Positions 49,880 through 57,430 of a stretch of DNA of 64,000 bases are shown in pieces. How positions within the stretch are numbered: the stretch's first letter is position 1; the number at the start of each line of letters is the position of its first letter. The DNA comes from Yinghuangia soli. GTDB taxonomy: Bacteria > Actinomycetota > Actinomycetes > Streptomycetales > Streptomycetaceae. The notes under the pieces were generated by a model. That model saw only the letters and a list, made by a program, of their open reading frames with translations. It had not been told where the DNA came from and ran no database searches. The position numbers and the translations under genes were made by a program. The stretch covers positions 180,565-244,564 of the forward strand of contig NZ_JAKFHA010000004.1 in NCBI RefSeq assembly GCF_021502675.1. Reading direction: 5' to 3'.

Positions 49880-50491
49880 GTGAGCAGCACCGGCGACATG
49901 GCGGGCCAGGCCCGTGCGGCCCGCCCGATGCCGTCCGCGATGCCCCGGGGCGGCCCCCGCGACGAAGCCGTGCCCGGCACCCCGACACCGGCCGCCGACG
50001 AGGTCGGCTACCGCGGGCCCACCGCCTGCGCCGCGGCGGGCATCACGTACCGCCAACTCGACTACTGGGCGCGCACCGCGCTCGTCGAACCCAGCATCAG
50101 ACCCGCACACGGCTCGGGCACGCAGCGCCTCTACAGCTTCCGCGACATTCTCGTCCTGAAGATCGTCAAGCGGCTCCTGGACACCGGCGTCGGCCTGCAG
50201 AACATCCGGGTGGCGGTCGCCCATCTGCGCGGCCGCGGCGTCGCCGACCTGGCCGGCATGACGCTGATGAGCGACGGCGCGAGCGTCTACGAGTGCACGT
50301 CGTACGACGAGGTCGTCGACCTCGTGCAGGGCGGCCAGGGCGTCTTCGGCATCGCGGTGGGTGCGGTGTGGCGCGAGGTCGAGGCGTCGCTCGGCACGCT
50401 GCAGGGCGAGCGCACCGACACCGGCGAGACCCTGTTCCGGCACCATCCGGGGGACGAACTCGCCCGCCGGCGCCGCGAGCGCGCGGGCTGA
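49880..50491 (+). CDS. MerR-family transcriptional regulator (Rv1830-like)
   Basis: A 203-residue MerR-type protein. After a disordered N-terminus of about 45 residues comes the winged helix (YRGPTACAAAGITYRQLDYWAR, SGTQRLYSFRDILVLKIVKRLLD), then a helical and beta C-terminal half with SDGASVYECTSYDEVVDLVQGGQG. It completes the gcvH-FHA-MerR-BFN-MerR block. GTG 49880 has GGAGG about 5 nt upstream and the promoter at 49735-49763. Confidence 0.9.
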   Translation: MSSTGDMAGQARAARPMPSAMPRGGPRDEAVPGTPTPAADEVGYRGPTACAAAGITYRQLDYWARTALVEPSIRPAHGSGTQRLYSFRDILVLKIVKRLLDTGVGLQNIRVAVAHLRGRGVADLAGMTLMSDGASVYECTSYDEVVDLVQGGQGVFGIAVGAVWREVEASLGTLQGERTDTGETLFRHHPGDELARRRRERAG

Positions 50492-50525
50492 GCAGCGGAC
50501 CGGCGCCGCCCGGGCCCGTGACGCC

Positions 50526-50590
50526 TGGCCCGGCGCCCCCTGGACCGGCACTGCCCGGCCTGGCGCTGCCCGGCCCGGCACTGTCCGGCC
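50526..50590. repeat. Imperfect 15-bp repeats
   Basis: CCGGCACTGCCCGGC-like units (CCTGGACCGGCACTG, CCCGGCCTGGCGCTG, CCCGGCCCGGCACTG) recur three to four times between the MerR and SanA-like genes. In other frames they would encode Pro/Gly repeats, but no start signal supports translation. Confidence 0.4.
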
Positions 50591-50663
50591 GTATCGCGCG
50601 GACCGCACCGCGCACTCGGTAGCCGCGGGAACCGGCCGTACGCGGCCCGGCGTCCCCTCGCAC

Positions 50664-51356
50664 ATGGCATCACGGGTGGCGAAGTTCCTCCGCGCACGCC
50701 GCGGGCAGCGGATCATCTTCCAGGCGGCCGTCGTCGCCGCGGTCGTCGGGCTGACCCCGGTGACCTGGGTCTACGCCGCCGCGGACGGCAGAGTGCGGAC
50801 CGCCTCCGACGTGCCGCACATGCCGGTCGCGCTGGTCCTCGGCGCCGGGGTGTGGGGCGACCAGCCCTCGCGCCTGCTGGCCCGCCGCCTGGACGTCGCC
50901 CTGGAGCTGTACCGGACCGGCAAGGTCGACGTGATCCTGGTGTCCGGCGACAACAGCCGGGACTCCTACAACGAACCCGACGTCATGCGGCGGTACCTCG
51001 TGGAGCGCGGGGTGCCCGCGAAGCATGTCGTCGCCGACTATGCGGGATTCTCCACCTGGGACTCCTGCGTGCGCGCCAAGCAGATATTCGGTGTCGACAA
51101 GGCGATCGTGGTGAGCCAGAGCTTCCACGTGCGGCGCGCACTGGCCCTGTGCGACGCCGCCGGGGTGGACGCGTACGGCGTGGGCGACGACTCGATGGGC
51201 GGCGACCTGGTCGGCCCGACGGTGTTCGGCAGCGCCCGCGAGATCCTCGCGGCGTACAAGGCGGTCGGCGAGATGACGCTCAAGCCGTCACCGGCGGCCC
51301 TGGGGGCCAAGGAGACGGGCGTCGCCGAGGCGCTGGCGGACCGGACGGCCCGCTGA
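50664..51356 (+). CDS. SanA/YdcF-family membrane protein (DUF218)
   Basis: A 230-residue protein with one N-terminal span (about 20-38) and a DUF218 domain: VALVLGAGVWGD, ILVSGDNSRDSYNEPDVMRRYL, and SQSFHVRRAL. E. coli SanA (vancomycin sensitivity) and YdcF belong here; the role is in the envelope but the reaction is not settled. ATG 50664 has no good ribosome-binding site, so a leaderless or upstream start is possible. Confidence 0.86.
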   Translation: MASRVAKFLRARRGQRIIFQAAVVAAVVGLTPVTWVYAAADGRVRTASDVPHMPVALVLGAGVWGDQPSRLLARRLDVALELYRTGKVDVILVSGDNSRDSYNEPDVMRRYLVERGVPAKHVVADYAGFSTWDSCVRAKQIFGVDKAIVVSQSFHVRRALALCDAAGVDAYGVGDDSMGGDLVGPTVFGSAREILAAYKAVGEMTLKPSPAALGAKETGVAEALADRTAR

Positions 51357-51369
51357 CCCGGCGCCGCCT

Positions 51370-51783
51370 TCAGCGGGCCGCGGCGAGGTCCGCGGCGGCG
51401 GCCTGCCAGATGCGGGCCAGATCCGCGGCGGGGTCCGTGCCGCCGGCCCAGGTGTCCGCCCAGTTCGCGGTACGCGCCGAACCCCGGCTGCGGTAGCGGC
51501 GCATGATCGCCACGTGCTCCGGGAGCCCCACGAAGCCGTGCATGGCCCGCGCATCGCGCCACACGGCGACCGAACCGGCCCGGCGGGCGGCCGGCAGGGT
51601 CCACAGCCACACCCCGACCGCGCCGTCCAGTTCCGGCCACACCCGGCGCAGCCGGAACCCGGCCCGCGCGATGCCGGGAAGCGCGGTGTGCCGCTGCGCG
51701 GTGAAGTCGGTGACACTCACGAGCACGTCGCCGGCATCGGCTGCGGCCGCCCCGGCCTGCCATCCCGTCCGCAAGATCGCCAT
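51370..51783 (-). CDS. Antibiotic-biosynthesis-monooxygenase / DUF3291-like protein
   Basis: A 137-residue dimeric alpha/beta-barrel-like protein. The order VSVTDFTAQRHTALPGI, VGVWLWTLP, GSVAVWRDARAMHGFVGLPEHVAIM recalls monooxygenase-like and DUF3291 proteins, some of which act on small metabolites; catalytic residues cannot be pointed to. The start is likely leaderless: TACGCT (51790-51795, minus strand) ends 6 nt before ATG 51783. Convergent with the SanA-like gene and divergent from dinB. Confidence 0.65.
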   Translation of the reverse strand: MAILRTGWQAGAAAADAGDVLVSVTDFTAQRHTALPGIARAGFRLRRVWPELDGAVGVWLWTLPAARRAGSVAVWRDARAMHGFVGLPEHVAIMRRYRSRGSARTANWADTWAGGTDPAADLARIWQAAAADLAAAR

Positions 51784-51961
51784 CCGGCGAGCGTAGGCGC
51801 TGGGGTCGGCGGAACTCGGACCGGGCTGCTGCGGGGCCGCCTTGCGGGTCGGGTCGCGGATCGTGAGCAGGGCGCCTGGCGCGGCGGCGCGGGTGGGCGC
51901 GGCGCGGCCCGTGGGGCGCGCTGCGCTTCTGTGTCGGCGGGATGCGCCATGATCGGAGGAA

Positions 51962-53632
51962 ATGCGACAGACCCCGGCCATCCTGCACCTCGACATGGAC
52001 GCCTTCTACGCGGCCGTCGAGCAGGTCGCCAAGCCCAGCCTGCGCGGCAAGCCCGTGATCGTGGGCGGTGTCGGCGGCCGCGGGGTGGTGGCGACCGCGT
52101 CGTACGAGGCGCGGAAGTTCGGGGTGCGCTCGGCGATGTCGACAGCCGAGGCGCGCCGCCGGTGCCCGAACGCGGCGTTCCTGATCCCGCGCTTCGCCGC
52201 CTACCGCGAGGTCAGCGACCTCGTCATGGGCCTGCTCGGGCAACTGTCCCCGCTGGTCGAGCCGCTGAGCCTGGACGAGGCGTTCGTCGACCTGGCGGCC
52301 GGCCCGTACGCCGACGGGCTGGACACCGCGCGGGCCACCGCACTCGCCGTACGCCTGCGCGCCGACATCCTTGCGGCCACCGGGCTCACCGCGTCCGTCG
52401 GGCTGGCCCCGTCCAAGCTGGTCGCCAAGATCGCCTCGGAGGCCGCCAAGCCGGACGGCCTCGTCGTCGTCCCGCCCGATCAGGTCCGCGCCACGCTCGA
52501 CCCGCTCCCGGTGCGCGCGCTGTGGGGCGTCGGCCCGGCGACCGCGGAGGCGATGCGCAAGGTCGGCATCACCACCATCGCCGACATCGCCGCGACGGAC
52601 GCCGACGAACTGGTCCGGTTGTTCGGCCAGGCGCACGGGCGCGCACTGCACGAGCACGCGCTGGGCATCGACGACCGCCCGGTGGTCGCCGAACGCGACG
52701 CCAAGTCGGTCTCCGTCGAGGACACCTTCGAGGTCGACCTCGTCGACCGCACCCGGATCACCGCGGAACTCGACCGCCTCGCCGCACGCTGCGTGGAGCG
52801 GCTGCGCGCGGCCGGCCGCTCGGGCCGCACCGTGGTGGTCAAGATGCGGCGCTACGACTTCAGCACCCTCACCCGCTCCGAGACCCTGCGCGGGCCTACG
52901 GACGACCTGGCGGTCGTACGCGAGACCGTGCACCGGCTGGCCGCCCAGGTGGATTTCACGGGCGGGATAAGGCTGCTGGGCGTCGGGGTCGCGTCGCTGG
53001 CGGACTTCGCCCAGCAGGACCTGTTCGGCGACGACCACGAGGACGCCGCGGGGGACGCCGTGGGCGTCGCGGACGCGACGGAGACCACGGACGCCACGGA
53101 GATCTCGACCGGCCCGGCCGGCTCGGCCGCTGGGGCTGCGCCGCGCGCAGTCGACGCGATCGAGCCCGACGCCACCTCCGGCGCGGCCCCTGATGCCGCC
53201 CTCGCCCCCGGCGTCGACCCGGCACCCGAGTCGGCGGCCGGCGACCCCGCGGATCCGGAAGCCGGCGCGTACGGGCGCGTCCCGGTCTTCCACCCGGGCC
53301 GGTTCGGCAGCACGCGCTGGCTGCCCGGGCAGGACGTGACGCACACCGAGCACGGGCCGGGCTGGGTGCAGGGCAGCGGCGTGGGGCGCGTGACGGTCCG
53401 CTTCGAGACGCCCGGCTCGGCACCCGGCCGGATCCGCACGTATCTGGTCGACGACCCGGACCTCACCCCATCGGCAGCGCTGCCCTTGGTACGCCGCACC
53501 GAGCTGGACCCCAAGCCCGAGCCTGAGCCCCAGCTCGCACTTGAGCCCGAGCCCGAGCCGGAGCCCGCGCCCAAGCCCCCGGCCGAGCCCGAGCTTGGGG
53601 CGGACCCGCCCCCCGCCCCGGACTCGCCCTAG
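51962..53632 (+). CDS. dinB: DNA polymerase IV
   Basis: A 556-residue Y-family translesion polymerase. Catalytic signatures: LDMDAFYAAVEQ near residue 15 (metal A Asp) and SLDEAFVDL near 103 (Asp-Glu of metal B). Little-finger domain residues run to about 350. The core ends near 355; then come about 40 Ala/Asp-rich residues and an actinobacterial C-terminal block (GRFGSTRWLPGQDVTHTEHG). An unusual (E/P)-rich repeat tail of about 40 residues ends the protein. GGAGGA precedes ATG 51962. Confidence 0.92.
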   Translation: MRQTPAILHLDMDAFYAAVEQVAKPSLRGKPVIVGGVGGRGVVATASYEARKFGVRSAMSTAEARRRCPNAAFLIPRFAAYREVSDLVMGLLGQLSPLVEPLSLDEAFVDLAAGPYADGLDTARATALAVRLRADILAATGLTASVGLAPSKLVAKIASEAAKPDGLVVVPPDQVRATLDPLPVRALWGVGPATAEAMRKVGITTIADIAATDADELVRLFGQAHGRALHEHALGIDDRPVVAERDAKSVSVEDTFEVDLVDRTRITAELDRLAARCVERLRAAGRSGRTVVVKMRRYDFSTLTRSETLRGPTDDLAVVRETVHRLAAQVDFTGGIRLLGVGVASLADFAQQDLFGDDHEDAAGDAVGVADATETTDATEISTGPAGSAAGAAPRAVDAIEPDATSGAAPDAALAPGVDPAPESAAGDPADPEAGAYGRVPVFHPGRFGSTRWLPGQDVTHTEHGPGWVQGSGVGRVTVRFETPGSAPGRIRTYLVDDPDLTPSAALPLVRRTELDPKPEPEPQLALEPEPEPEPAPKPPAEPELGADPPPAPDSP

Positions 53633-53644
53633 GCTTCACGCCCG

Positions 53645-54253
53645 CTACTGGCCCACGCGCCCGTCGATGCGCTCGCGCAGGAAGTCGGCGTGCCCGTTGT
53701 GCCGGGAGTACTCCTCGATCATGTGCACGAGGACTTCCCGCAGTTCGACAGGCCGCCCATGGTCGACGCCGGTCACGTACAAGTCGCGGGCCTCGGCGAC
53801 GAACCGCTCCGCGAATGCCACCTCGTCCCGCCACCGCCCGAACGCCTCGGCGACCGCCTCGGGGTCCGGCACCGCGCCGTCGAACTCCTCATTCGGGGAC
53901 GCCTCGGTGCGGTAGTGCCGCACCACGCTCTCACCGGCCATCACGCGGCGGAACCAGTTCTGCTCGACCATTGCCATGTGCCGGACCAACCCCAGCAGCG
54001 ACAGGTTCGACGGCGGCACCGAGCGCCGGGCCAGCGCCGCTGCGTCCAGCCCGGCGCACTTCATCTCCAGCGTCAGCCGCTGGTTGCGCAGATAGCCGAC
54101 CAGGATCGCGTGCTCGCCGCGCACCAGCTCGCCGCCCCGCGGATCGTCCTCCGGCGCGACGAAGACGTCCCACCATCCGAATTGCCGCTCGGGCAGGCCG
54201 CCGGGCAGTTCCGCAGAGGTCTCGACAGGCTTACGGGCCGATTCGTCCGTCAT
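53645..54253 (-). CDS. DinB-fold protein (DUF664, thiol-transferase-like)
   Basis: A 202-residue four-helix DinB-superfamily protein of the DUF664 type. The triad of metal-ligand His residues is in LVRHMAMVE, and in MIEEYSRHNGHADFL. Such proteins in actinobacteria often use mycothiol or bacillithiol. Despite the name it has no relation to DNA polymerase IV next door. ATG 54253 follows GAGGA. Convergent with dinB. Confidence 0.85.
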   Translation of the reverse strand: MTDESARKPVETSAELPGGLPERQFGWWDVFVAPEDDPRGGELVRGEHAILVGYLRNQRLTLEMKCAGLDAAALARRSVPPSNLSLLGLVRHMAMVEQNWFRRVMAGESVVRHYRTEASPNEEFDGAVPDPEAVAEAFGRWRDEVAFAERFVAEARDLYVTGVDHGRPVELREVLVHMIEEYSRHNGHADFLRERIDGRVGQ

Positions 54254-54340
54254 GACGAGGATCCTCGGCGATCACCGCCGGAAGCACCACCCGCCACCCG
54301 TACAGCCGCCGCTCGCAGCCCGCGGCGTACCCTCACTCGC

Positions 54341-54676
54341 ATGAGCACGACCGAAAGCCCGGCCCAGTTGGAATGGTGGGCCAATTCGCGCACCCGCCTC
54401 GGCGTGATCCCCCTCCGGATCCGCGCGACCGGCAACGGCACCTGGCAGGCCGCCGCCACCGGCGAGACCGACGACGAACGCCGCGCCGACCTCCTGTTCC
54501 TCATCGACATGGACCCGCACTTCACGCTGCGCTTCCCCGACGAGTCCGCCGTCGAGGTGACGGTCGCCCACGACGGCGACCTCGCCCACCTGCGCCTGAC
54601 CCGGGCCGAGGCAGCCGACAGGCAGCCGGAACCTGAGCGCCCCGCCGTCCGGACCACGTTGCCGCTCGTCGAATAG
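54341..54676 (+). CDS. Hypothetical protein
   Basis: A 111-residue soluble, slightly acidic protein with an N-terminal QLEWWANSRTRLG motif and an alternating beta-type middle (FTLRFPDESAVEVTVAHDG). No family is recognised. TACCCT (54328-54333) ends 7 nt before ATG 54341, so a leaderless transcript fits; no Shine-Dalgarno site is present. Confidence 0.6.
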   Translation: MSTTESPAQLEWWANSRTRLGVIPLRIRATGNGTWQAAATGETDDERRADLLFLIDMDPHFTLRFPDESAVEVTVAHDGDLAHLRLTRAEAADRQPEPERPAVRTTLPLVE

Positions 54677-54739
54677 GACGGGAGCCGGCTGCCCGGAAAC
54701 CGAGTGCTCCGGTCCACCTCGAGCTGCGAGCATGCCGCC

Positions 54740-55370
54740 ATGGGCTACCCGGCGAACCTTGTCGTCATCGGTGAAGACGGCCAGGTGCGGATCGGCCGCG
54801 CTCCGTACACCGGCTACAAGCTCGATCTGCACCTCCTGGGCGGCCCGGCGCACGCGGCCCCGCGACTTCCTGCCGTGGGTGCCCCGCGAGCCCTTTCGCG
54901 TGGAGCCGGACGAAGTGGGCGAGTACGCCGACGAACCCGACCCGGTCATCTGCCTGGTGACCATCGACGAGGCCGGGCTCGCACCTTCCTGCTACGCGGT
55001 CTTGGGAACGGAATGCCATCCGGTGGCGCTCGGCCCTGCCCTGCTGGACGAGTTCATCCCCGAGTACGACGTGGGACCGTGGCACGGGCACGCCATGGCC
55101 GGGATCCACGTCGACGTCGCCCGCCGCCGGGTCGCCTGGTGGGGGCTGTACCCGGCGTCGCATCCCATGCCCGGCGAGGTCGAACGCCTCTGGCCCGGCT
55201 GGCAGGTCGACTTCCACGGCGATGCGTGGGAGGAGCACGTACGCCTCGCCGCAGGCGCTTTCGTGCCGCCCCGGCCCGACCCTGACCGCGCGTACGCGGC
55301 GATCCTCGAGGATATAGCCGAGATCGGCTGCTCCTTCATGCCCTGGAGTCAGGCGACGTCGACGCCGTAG
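54740..55370 (+). pseudogene. Unknown conserved-looking protein with frameshift
   Basis: The reading frame from ATG 54740 (MGYPANLVVIGEDGQVRIG) is well formed up to LLGGPAHA, but is then lost at the CCCC run 54858-54861. The remainder, RDFLPWVPREPFRVEP onward, continues coherently in another frame to 55370. Removing one C gives a continuous protein of about 209 residues. The function is unknown; the C-terminal part has WHGHAMAGIHVD and several Trp residues. Its 3' end overlaps the TerD-fusion gene by 22 bp, convergently. Confidence 0.65.
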
Positions 55371-57247
55371 TGGCGGGCCAGGGCGACCGCGTCGAACTGG
55401 TAGCCCTGGCCCCAGGCGCGGAACCGCCACGCGTCGCCGCGGCGGTAGAACTCGCCTAGTACCAGGGAACGTTCGACCGTGGCGGCGTCGAGGATGCTGC
55501 GGGTCTCGGTGGCGCCCTGGAACGGGGCGACCTGGACCTCGATCGGCCCGACCGCGTCGAAGGCGCTCGTGCCGTCGACGACCGCGGCGACCGCGATACG
55601 CGCGATCTCGGGCGGGAGGCGGTCGAAGTCGATGGTGATGCTCTGCTCGGCGGAGCCGAGGATGTCCACCGCGACCGTGCCGTCGGGCGTCGCCGGCTGG
55701 TTCCAGAAGACGAAGTCGTCGTCGCCCCGTACCTTTTCGGTGCCGTCCAGCAGGAAGGCCACGACGTCGACCTCGCCGTCCGGGCGGTCCCAGCGCCAGG
55801 AGGCCTGCAGCGTCCACACCCCGGGGCGTGCGGCGCCTGGCAGGTCGTGGACGCCGCCGCGCGGGAGCTCGCGGCCGGGTCCGGGGTCGTCGGGGCCGGC
55901 CGGCGGGGTGCCTCCGGCGACCGGTGCGTCGTCGGCCTGCCACGCGGCGAGCGGCAGGCACGTGATGCCCATGGCCGCGGCGCGGGCGGCCCGCGGGTCG
56001 GCGGCGCCGCCGGGCAGGACGATCACCAGGTCCACGGACTGCGTGAGGTTGAGGCGCAGCCGGTGGCCGCGCTCGACGAGCAGGGCGCGGACCGTCCCGG
56101 CCTCGGCGTGCTCGGAGCGTCCGTGCAGGATCAGGACGTTCGGGGTGGTCCGGGGCCTGCGTCCGGAGCGTGGCGGGGGAGTGGGGGCCGGAGCCGCGGC
56201 CGTGGGCGGTGCCGCTGGGACAGGAGCCGGTTCGGGCTTTGCCTCCGGAGTCGGGCGGGCCGCGGGTATGGGCGGCGTGGCCGCTGGAGCGGCTGCGTCC
56301 ACCCGGGCGCCCGGCCGGACGTCCGCGAGAAGGGCGACGAAGGCCTTCTCGTCGAGGATCGGCACACCCAGTTGCTGCGCCTTGCGGTTCTTGCCGGTGC
56401 CGGTCCCGGTGTCGTTGGTGACCAGGACGGAAGTCTTGCCGCTCACACTGCCGGTCGGATGCAGGCCGACGGCCACCGCGCGGGCCTCGAGGTCCTCGCG
56501 GGCGACCGCGGTCTCCCCGGTGAAGGCGACGCGCATGCCCTGCACCAGGACGCCGTCCCGGAGCGGCCCCGGATTCACGTACGCACACGGCTGCTTCGGT
56601 GCCGGCCGCGCCGCCGGGACCCGGGTGATGCCGCGCCGGCCGGGCCGGGTGACGGGCAGCGGGAAACCGCCGCCGGAGTCCAGGGCCGCCGCCTCGTGCA
56701 GGGCCGTGCGGAACGCCTCGGCGAGCACGCGGGCGTCGTCCTCCGCGGTGTGCGCGGCCAGCTGCCGGACCCCGTAGTACGCGGCGAGGCTGCCCAGCCG
56801 CCAATCCGGCAGCGGGAGTTCGAGCCGCTTGGCGAGCGTCATGGTGCACAGGCGCTCGTCCGCGGGGAACTCGCGTCCCAGGCGCCGGTATTCGGCTTCG
56901 AGCATCTTCCAGTCGAAGGACGCGTTGTGCGCCACCAGCACGCGGCCCGTGAGCAGCTCGGCGAGGTCGTCGGCGACGTCCTGGAACAGCGGCTGCCCGG
57001 TGAGGTCCGCCGCGGTCAGCCCGTGGATGTACGTGGGCCCGGGATCGCGCTGCGGGTCGACCAGCGAGGACCAGCGGCCGGTCACCGCACCGGTCGCGTC
57101 CAGCAGCACGACGGCCGCGGAGACGATCCGGTCGCGGGCGGTGAGGCCGGTGGTCTCGACGTCGACCACCGCATAGTCGCCCGGGTAGCCGGCCGGCCAG
57201 GCACGTGGGGAAAGGGCGTTCGCTGAGGCAGCACTCACGGCAGACAC
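55349..57247 (-). CDS. DEDDh exonuclease - BRCT - TerD fusion protein
   Basis: A 632-residue multidomain protein. Residues about 25-190: DEDDh 3'-5' exonuclease with VVDVETTG (Asp29, Glu31), AHNASFDWKML and HTAEDDARVL. Residues about 215-310: BRCT domain (GMRVAFTGETAVAREDLE, SVSGKTSVLVTND). A Pro/Ala linker leads to a second BRCT-like segment (LILHGRSEHAEAGTVRALL, about 365-430). The C-terminal 155 residues are TerD-like (WTLQASWRWDRPDGEVDVVAFLLD, FDRLPPEIARIAVAAVVDG, SLVLGEFYRRGDAWRFRAWGQGY). GTG 57247 is probably leaderless, with TAGCGT 8 nt upstream (57256-57261). It joins DNA processing and a Ca2+-binding stress-domain in one chain. Confidence 0.86.
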   Translation of the reverse strand: MSAVSAASANALSPRAWPAGYPGDYAVVDVETTGLTARDRIVSAAVVLLDATGAVTGRWSSLVDPQRDPGPTYIHGLTAADLTGQPLFQDVADDLAELLTGRVLVAHNASFDWKMLEAEYRRLGREFPADERLCTMTLAKRLELPLPDWRLGSLAAYYGVRQLAAHTAEDDARVLAEAFRTALHEAAALDSGGGFPLPVTRPGRRGITRVPAARPAPKQPCAYVNPGPLRDGVLVQGMRVAFTGETAVAREDLEARAVAVGLHPTGSVSGKTSVLVTNDTGTGTGKNRKAQQLGVPILDEKAFVALLADVRPGARVDAAAPAATPPIPAARPTPEAKPEPAPVPAAPPTAAAPAPTPPPRSGRRPRTTPNVLILHGRSEHAEAGTVRALLVERGHRLRLNLTQSVDLVIVLPGGAADPRAARAAAMGITCLPLAAWQADDAPVAGGTPPAGPDDPGPGRELPRGGVHDLPGAARPGVWTLQASWRWDRPDGEVDVVAFLLDGTEKVRGDDDFVFWNQPATPDGTVAVDILGSAEQSITIDFDRLPPEIARIAVAAVVDGTSAFDAVGPIEVQVAPFQGATETRSILDAATVERSLVLGEFYRRGDAWRFRAWGQGYQFDAVALARHYGVDVA

Positions 57248-57430
57248 GGCAAGCCACGCTACCCGGCCGCCGCCCGTCCGGTTGGCGATTCCGCAGAGGA
57301 GGGGCGAGGTCCTGCCGCTGCTCACGCCTTTTGTCGGTGGGGGTGCGTAGGCTCGGGGCGGCGGCCGGAGTCGGGGGGTGGCTGCCGGGTGCCTGTCCGT
57401 TTCTCGTCCGGAAGAGACTTCCTCGCCGCC

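Noticed and set aside
50492-50663. Collagen-like Gly/Pro open frame before the SanA-like gene
   Set aside because: It arises from the 15-bp DNA repeats, has no start signal and continues into the wrong frame of the neighbouring gene.
51962-54253. Functional link between DNA polymerase IV (dinB) and the adjacent DinB-fold protein
   Set aside because: The shared name is historical. The proteins are unrelated and the genes are convergent, not an operon.
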